Source: Streptomyces sennicomposti (GTDB taxonomy: Bacteria; Actinomycetota; Actinomycetes; Streptomycetales; Streptomycetaceae). Taken from it: a DNA stretch of 64,000 nucleotides. The position numbers and the translations under genes were made by a program. Below, in pieces: positions 60,886 to 64,000 of the stretch (the first letter of the stretch is position 1; each line of letters starts with the position of its first letter). The notes beneath the pieces were generated by a model. The model searched no databases, was not told the origin of the DNA, and was given only the letters and a program-made list of their open reading frames with translations. The stretch covers positions 1 through 64,000 of the forward strand of contig NZ_JAIOAB010000022.1 of assembly GCF_019890635.1 (NCBI RefSeq). Reading direction: 5' to 3'.

Positions 60886-61719
60886 TCACCGCGCGCACAG
60901 CCGGTCCAGGGACGCGCGGCTCTCCTCGTCCGCGGCGCGGTAGACCAGCAGGCGCAGTTCCGGATCCTGGAGCGGCAGCAGGACTTCGAAGTCGACGGTG
61001 AGCGCGCCGGCGACCGGATGCCGCAGCGCCTTCCGGCCGCGTCCGTTGACGCCGACCTCCCGCTCCGACCACAGGCGGGCGAAGTCCTCGTCCTGCGCGG
61101 CGAACTCGTCGATGAGGCCGGACAGTTCCCGGTCCTTCGGGTGCGCGGCCCATGCCGCGCGCAGGTGGGCGATCCCGTCCCGCAGCACCTGCTCCCGGTC
61201 GGCGTAGAAGCCGCGCATCGCCGGGTGCAGCAGGCACAGCCACATCGCGTTGCGCCGTGACGGCGGCACGGTCTCGAAACCCGGGAGCAGCCGGGCCATT
61301 TCGGGGTTCCAGGCGAGGATGTCGTAGCGGTGGTCCAGCAGCATGGCCGGCAGCGGCGAGAGATCACCGACCAGGCGTGCCAGCGACGGCGCCGCACCGG
61401 CGGCCGGCCCACCGGCGGCGGGGCGGCGGCGTCCGGCCAGGTCGAACAGGTAGTCGCGTTCGCTCGGATCCAGGCACAGGGCCCGGGCCAGCGCCGCCAG
61501 CACCTCTGCCGAGGGCCGCAGCCCGCGGCCCTGCTCCAACCGGACCACGTAGTCGGTGCTGACCCCGGCCAGTTCGGCGACCTCCTCTCGGCGCAGCCCC
61601 GGCGTCCGCCGGCGCCGCCGGGGCGACGGCAGGCCCAGCCGGTCGGGGTCGAGGCCTTCGCGCCTGCTCCGCAGGAAGGCGGCCAACTCCTGGGCGGGAT
61701 CCATGGTTCGGGACGTCAT
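60886..61719 (-). CDS. XRE-family regulator with MmyB-like ligand domain
   Basis: 277-residue regulator. The N-terminal helix-turn-helix (TPGLRREEVAELAGVSTDYVVRLEQGRG, residues about 35-65) and the C-terminal MmyB-like domain (PAMLLDHRYDILAWN ... AMWLCLLHP) form a very common actinomycete type that usually controls a divergent oxidoreductase gene. That matches here: an aldo/keto reductase is divergent 118 bp away. I start at MTSRTMDPAQEL; the longer frame to 61812 runs into the promoter region. Confidence 0.9.
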   Translation of the reverse strand: MTSRTMDPAQELAAFLRSRREGLDPDRLGLPSPRRRRRTPGLRREEVAELAGVSTDYVVRLEQGRGLRPSAEVLAALARALCLDPSERDYLFDLAGRRRPAAGGPAAGAAPSLARLVGDLSPLPAMLLDHRYDILAWNPEMARLLPGFETVPPSRRNAMWLCLLHPAMRGFYADREQVLRDGIAHLRAAWAAHPKDRELSGLIDEFAAQDEDFARLWSEREVGVNGRGRKALRHPVAGALTVDFEVLLPLQDPELRLLVYRAADEESRASLDRLCAR

Positions 61720-61837
61720 GACCGGTCCAACGCCCCAGGGTGGGACCGGTCTTCCCAGGAAGTGCCGTCCCTTACCCCCGGGCCGCCGCCGCCACAGACT
61801 CGGTCCCGGCAACGGACCACGAGCACAGGAGGATCTG

Positions 61838-62902
61838 ATGGCACTGACCCTCGACGCCTACCGGCTGCTGGGCCGCTCGGGACTGCGGGTCTCACCGCTG
61901 GCCCTGGGCACGGCGACCTTCGGCACCGAGTGGGGCTGGGGCGCCGAACGGGCCGAGGCCCGCAAGCTGTTCGACCACTACGTCGGGCTGGGCGGCAACC
62001 TCCTGGACACCGCCGACACCTACACCGACGGCAGTTCCGAGCGCCTGCTGGGCGAGTTCGCCCGTAAGGAGCGCGAACGCCTGGTGCTGGCGACCAAGTA
62101 CTCGACGCTGCGCCGTCCCGGCGACCCCAACTCCGGGGGCGGTCACCGCAAGGCCCTGTTCGGCTCGGTGGAGGGGAGCCTGCGGCGCCTGGCCACCGAC
62201 TACATCGACCTGCTGTACCTGCACGTCTGGGACTTCCGCACGCCGGTCGAGGAGGTCCTGCGCGGCCTGGACGACCTGGTCCGGCAGGGCAAGGTGCTGT
62301 ACGTGGCGATCTCCAACACCCCGGCCTGGCAGGTGTCCCGGATGCAGGCGATCGCCGACCTGCGCGGCTGGTCGCCGCTGGTCGCACTGCAACTCGAGTA
62401 CAGCCTGATCGAACGCACCGCGGAGCGCGACCTGATCCCGATGGCCCGGGAACTGGGCCTGGGCGTGGTGCCGTACTCACCGCTGGGCGGCGGGGTGCTC
62501 AGCGGCAAGTACGGCCGGGACGACGTGACCGCGACGGGCGACGGCGCTGGCGACGGCACCCGCAGGAGCCTCAACCTCGCCCTGGGCACGCTCACCGAAC
62601 GCAACCTGGCCGTGGCCGGGGCCGCCCGGGATGTCGCCGCCGAGCTGGGCCGCACCCCGGCCCAGATCGCGCTGGCCTGGACCCTGCGCAACCCGGGCGT
62701 GACGACCACGCTGATCGGGGCCCGCACCCCCACCCAGCTGGAGGAGAACCTCGGCGCCCTGGAGGTCGAGTTCACGGCCGCCCAGCTGGCCCGCCTGGAC
62801 GCGGCGAGCACGATCGAACTCGGCCGGCCGCACGACCTGTTGGCCAGCGACCACATCCGCCGGGTGACCACGGGCGGCCTGCGGATCGAGACCCGTAGCT
62901 GA
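61838..62902 (+). CDS. Aldo/keto reductase
   Basis: 354-residue NADPH-dependent reductase of the aldo/keto reductase superfamily. The catalytic tetrad is visible as D and Y in DTADTYTDG, K in LATKYS and H in LYLHVWD; PYSPLGGGVLSGKYG and the late TTLIGARTPTQLEENL bind the cofactor. ATG 61838 follows AGGAGG. It is divergent from the XRE regulator that probably controls it. I see no link to the biosynthetic cluster. Confidence 0.92.
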   Translation: MALTLDAYRLLGRSGLRVSPLALGTATFGTEWGWGAERAEARKLFDHYVGLGGNLLDTADTYTDGSSERLLGEFARKERERLVLATKYSTLRRPGDPNSGGGHRKALFGSVEGSLRRLATDYIDLLYLHVWDFRTPVEEVLRGLDDLVRQGKVLYVAISNTPAWQVSRMQAIADLRGWSPLVALQLEYSLIERTAERDLIPMARELGLGVVPYSPLGGGVLSGKYGRDDVTATGDGAGDGTRRSLNLALGTLTERNLAVAGAARDVAAELGRTPAQIALAWTLRNPGVTTTLIGARTPTQLEENLGALEVEFTAAQLARLDAASTIELGRPHDLLASDHIRRVTTGGLRIETRS

Positions 62903-63100
62903 CGGCCGGCCGCGGCGGCAGGAGCCGGGGTCCGGCGCCGCGCTGGTGACGGCCCTGGCCGCCCTGCCGTCAAGCCTCGCCCGGCCGCGAAGGCGTGACC
63001 GTGCGAGCAGGAGGCAACGAGACCTCCGGCGGCGGGAGTTCAGTGCCGGGAGGCTCGTGACCGCCCGGGTGCGCGCGCACTTCGCGGCGAGGGCCTCAAT

Positions 63101-63116
63101 CTCAGAGCCCTCTGAG
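63101..63116. promoter_or_regulatory. Inverted repeat upstream of the flavoprotein gene
   Basis: CTCAGAG-CC-CTCTGAG, perfect 7-bp arms, 23 bp before the ATG at 63140. The position fits an operator near the transcription start. The regulator is unknown. Confidence 0.5.
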
Positions 63117-63139
63117 TCGGGGCCGCTAGCGTCCCGCTC

Positions 63140-64000
63140 ATGGTGCGCGATTACCTCATCATCGGGGCCGGACCGGCCGGACTACAACTCGCCGCTCTGC
63201 TCGAACGCGACGGGCTCGACTACGTCGTCCTGGAGCGGGGAAGCGGACCGGGTACGTTCTTCACCACGTATCCGCGGCACCGCCGGCTGATATCGATCAA
63301 CAAGGTCAACACCGGGTGCACCGACCCGGAACTCAACCTCCGCATGGACTGGAACTCGCTGCTCAGCGACGATCCGCGGCTGCTGTTCGGCCGGTACACC
63401 GACCGCTACTTCCCCCACGCCGACGACCTGGTGCGCTATCTGGCCGACTTCGCCGACTGCACCAGCGTCCGCGTCGAGTACGGCACGGACGTCGTCCGCG
63501 TCTCCCGCGCGGAGGGAGTCTTCACCGCCCTCGACGCCGGTGGACGGACCTGGCGGGCCCGGCGGCTCGTCGTGGCGACCGGCGTCTCCCGCCTCAACGT
63601 CCCGCGCATACCGGGCATCGAACTGGCCGAACGCTACGACACGTTCGACACCGACCCGGCGTCCTTCACGAACCAGCGGGTGCTCGTCGTCGGCAAGGGC
63701 AACTCCGCGTTCGAGACGGCCGACGCCCTCATGGAGAAGGCCGCGGTCATCCATGTCGCGGGCCCGCACTCGGTGCGGATGGCCTGGAAGACCCACTTCG
63801 TGGGGCATCTGCGCGCGGTGAACAACAACTTCCTGGACAGCTATCAGCTCAAATCGCAGAACGCCGTCCTGGACGGCACCGTGGAGAGCATCGAGCGGAC
63901 CGCCGACGGCCGGTACCGGGTGGCGTTCCGCTACGCGCGGACCACGGAACACCTGCGCGAACTGCGCTACGACCGGATCATCCTCTGCGCGGGCTTCCGC
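63140..64000 (+). CDS. NAD(P)-binding flavoprotein monooxygenase, partial
   Basis: 287 residues of a flavin-containing oxidoreductase that runs off the right edge. The FAD motif IIGAGPAGLQLAALLE opens the protein, ATGVSRLNVPRIPGI follows near residue 137, and a second dinucleotide motif VVGKGNSAFETA lies near 180. It resembles FMO/thioredoxin-reductase-like pyridine nucleotide-disulphide oxidoreductases. The 237 bp upstream of it contain only the inverted repeat at 63101-63116. Substrate and role cannot be judged from the visible part. Confidence 0.88.
   Translation, partial: MVRDYLIIGAGPAGLQLAALLERDGLDYVVLERGSGPGTFFTTYPRHRRLISINKVNTGCTDPELNLRMDWNSLLSDDPRLLFGRYTDRYFPHADDLVRYLADFADCTSVRVEYGTDVVRVSRAEGVFTALDAGGRTWRARRLVVATGVSRLNVPRIPGIELAERYDTFDTDPASFTNQRVLVVGKGNSAFETADALMEKAAVIHVAGPHSVRMAWKTHFVGHLRAVNNNFLDSYQLKSQNAVLDGTVESIERTADGRYRVAFRYARTTEHLRELRYDRIILCAGFR

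Overview
The window (about 72% GC, strong third-position GC bias, GTG starts, MbtH protein, NRPS and PKS genes) looks like Streptomyces or a close actinomycete. Positions 1 to about 54,480 are one large hybrid NRPS/PKS biosynthetic gene cluster whose left end is outside the window. Positions 55,000-60,800 are an unrelated aromatic-acid catabolic operon, and 60,900-64,000 hold flanking regulator and oxidoreductase genes.

Layout. 1-2,400: 3' part of a C-A-PCP NRPS. 2,700-4,499: Baeyer-Villiger-type monooxygenase. 4,758-17,765 (+): NRPS C-(deleted A)-PCP-C-A-PCP-C, MFS exporter, NRPS C*-A(Asp)-PCP-TE with a cysteine nucleophile, and a SyrP-like dioxygenase. 18,015-22,949 (+): MbtH protein, a carrier-protein remnant, a membrane di-iron desaturase/hydroxylase, and NRPS C*-A(Orn/Lys-like)-PCP. 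36,272 down to 23,082 (-): ACP, discrete AT, C-A-PCP, KS-AT(dead)-ACP, ACP-aminotransferase-C, carbamoyltransferase. 36,577-37,620 (+): luciferase-like monooxygenase. 50,295 down to 37,856 (-): acyl-CoA dehydrogenase, lysine N-hydroxylase, FAD amino-acid oxidase, cupin-MetRS fusion, acyl-AMP ligase, ACP, GNAT, C45 NTN acyltransferase/hydrolase, and 2-oxoacid dehydrogenase E1alpha, E1beta and E2. 52,136 down to 50,582 (-): ACP and a KAS III-like enzyme. 52,563-54,477 (+): YWTD/SMP-30-like propeller and a 3-hydroxyacyl-CoA dehydrogenase.

How it may work (inference). The N-hydroxylase, cupin-MetRS and amino-acid oxidase form the N-N bond cassette known from hydrazinoacetate pathways: lysine is N6-hydroxylated, joined to an amino acid through an N-N bond, and cleaved to hydrazinoacetic acid. 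The AMP ligase would load that unit on the neighbouring ACP. The GNAT, acyl-CoA dehydrogenase and C45 enzyme could protect, oxidise and deprotect the hydrazine before the KAS III-like enzyme passes it on. The KS/AT/aminotransferase proteins would extend an aminoacyl chain with malonate and turn the beta-keto group into a beta-amine. The NRPS modules with readable codes would add a basic residue and aspartate, the latter probably beta-hydroxylated by the SyrP-like enzyme.

Two features tie the cluster together. A near-invariant 18-bp palindrome, TGTCTCGCCGGCGAGACA, lies once in front of every operon (six copies, all intergenic); no regulator gene that obviously reads it is in the window. The NRPS genes also carry many scars of recombination: an excised adenylation domain, a near-identical 1.15-kb C-domain duplication with foreign codon style, a frameshifted A-domain linker, a carrier-protein stub, and adenylation, AT and C domains lacking key residues.
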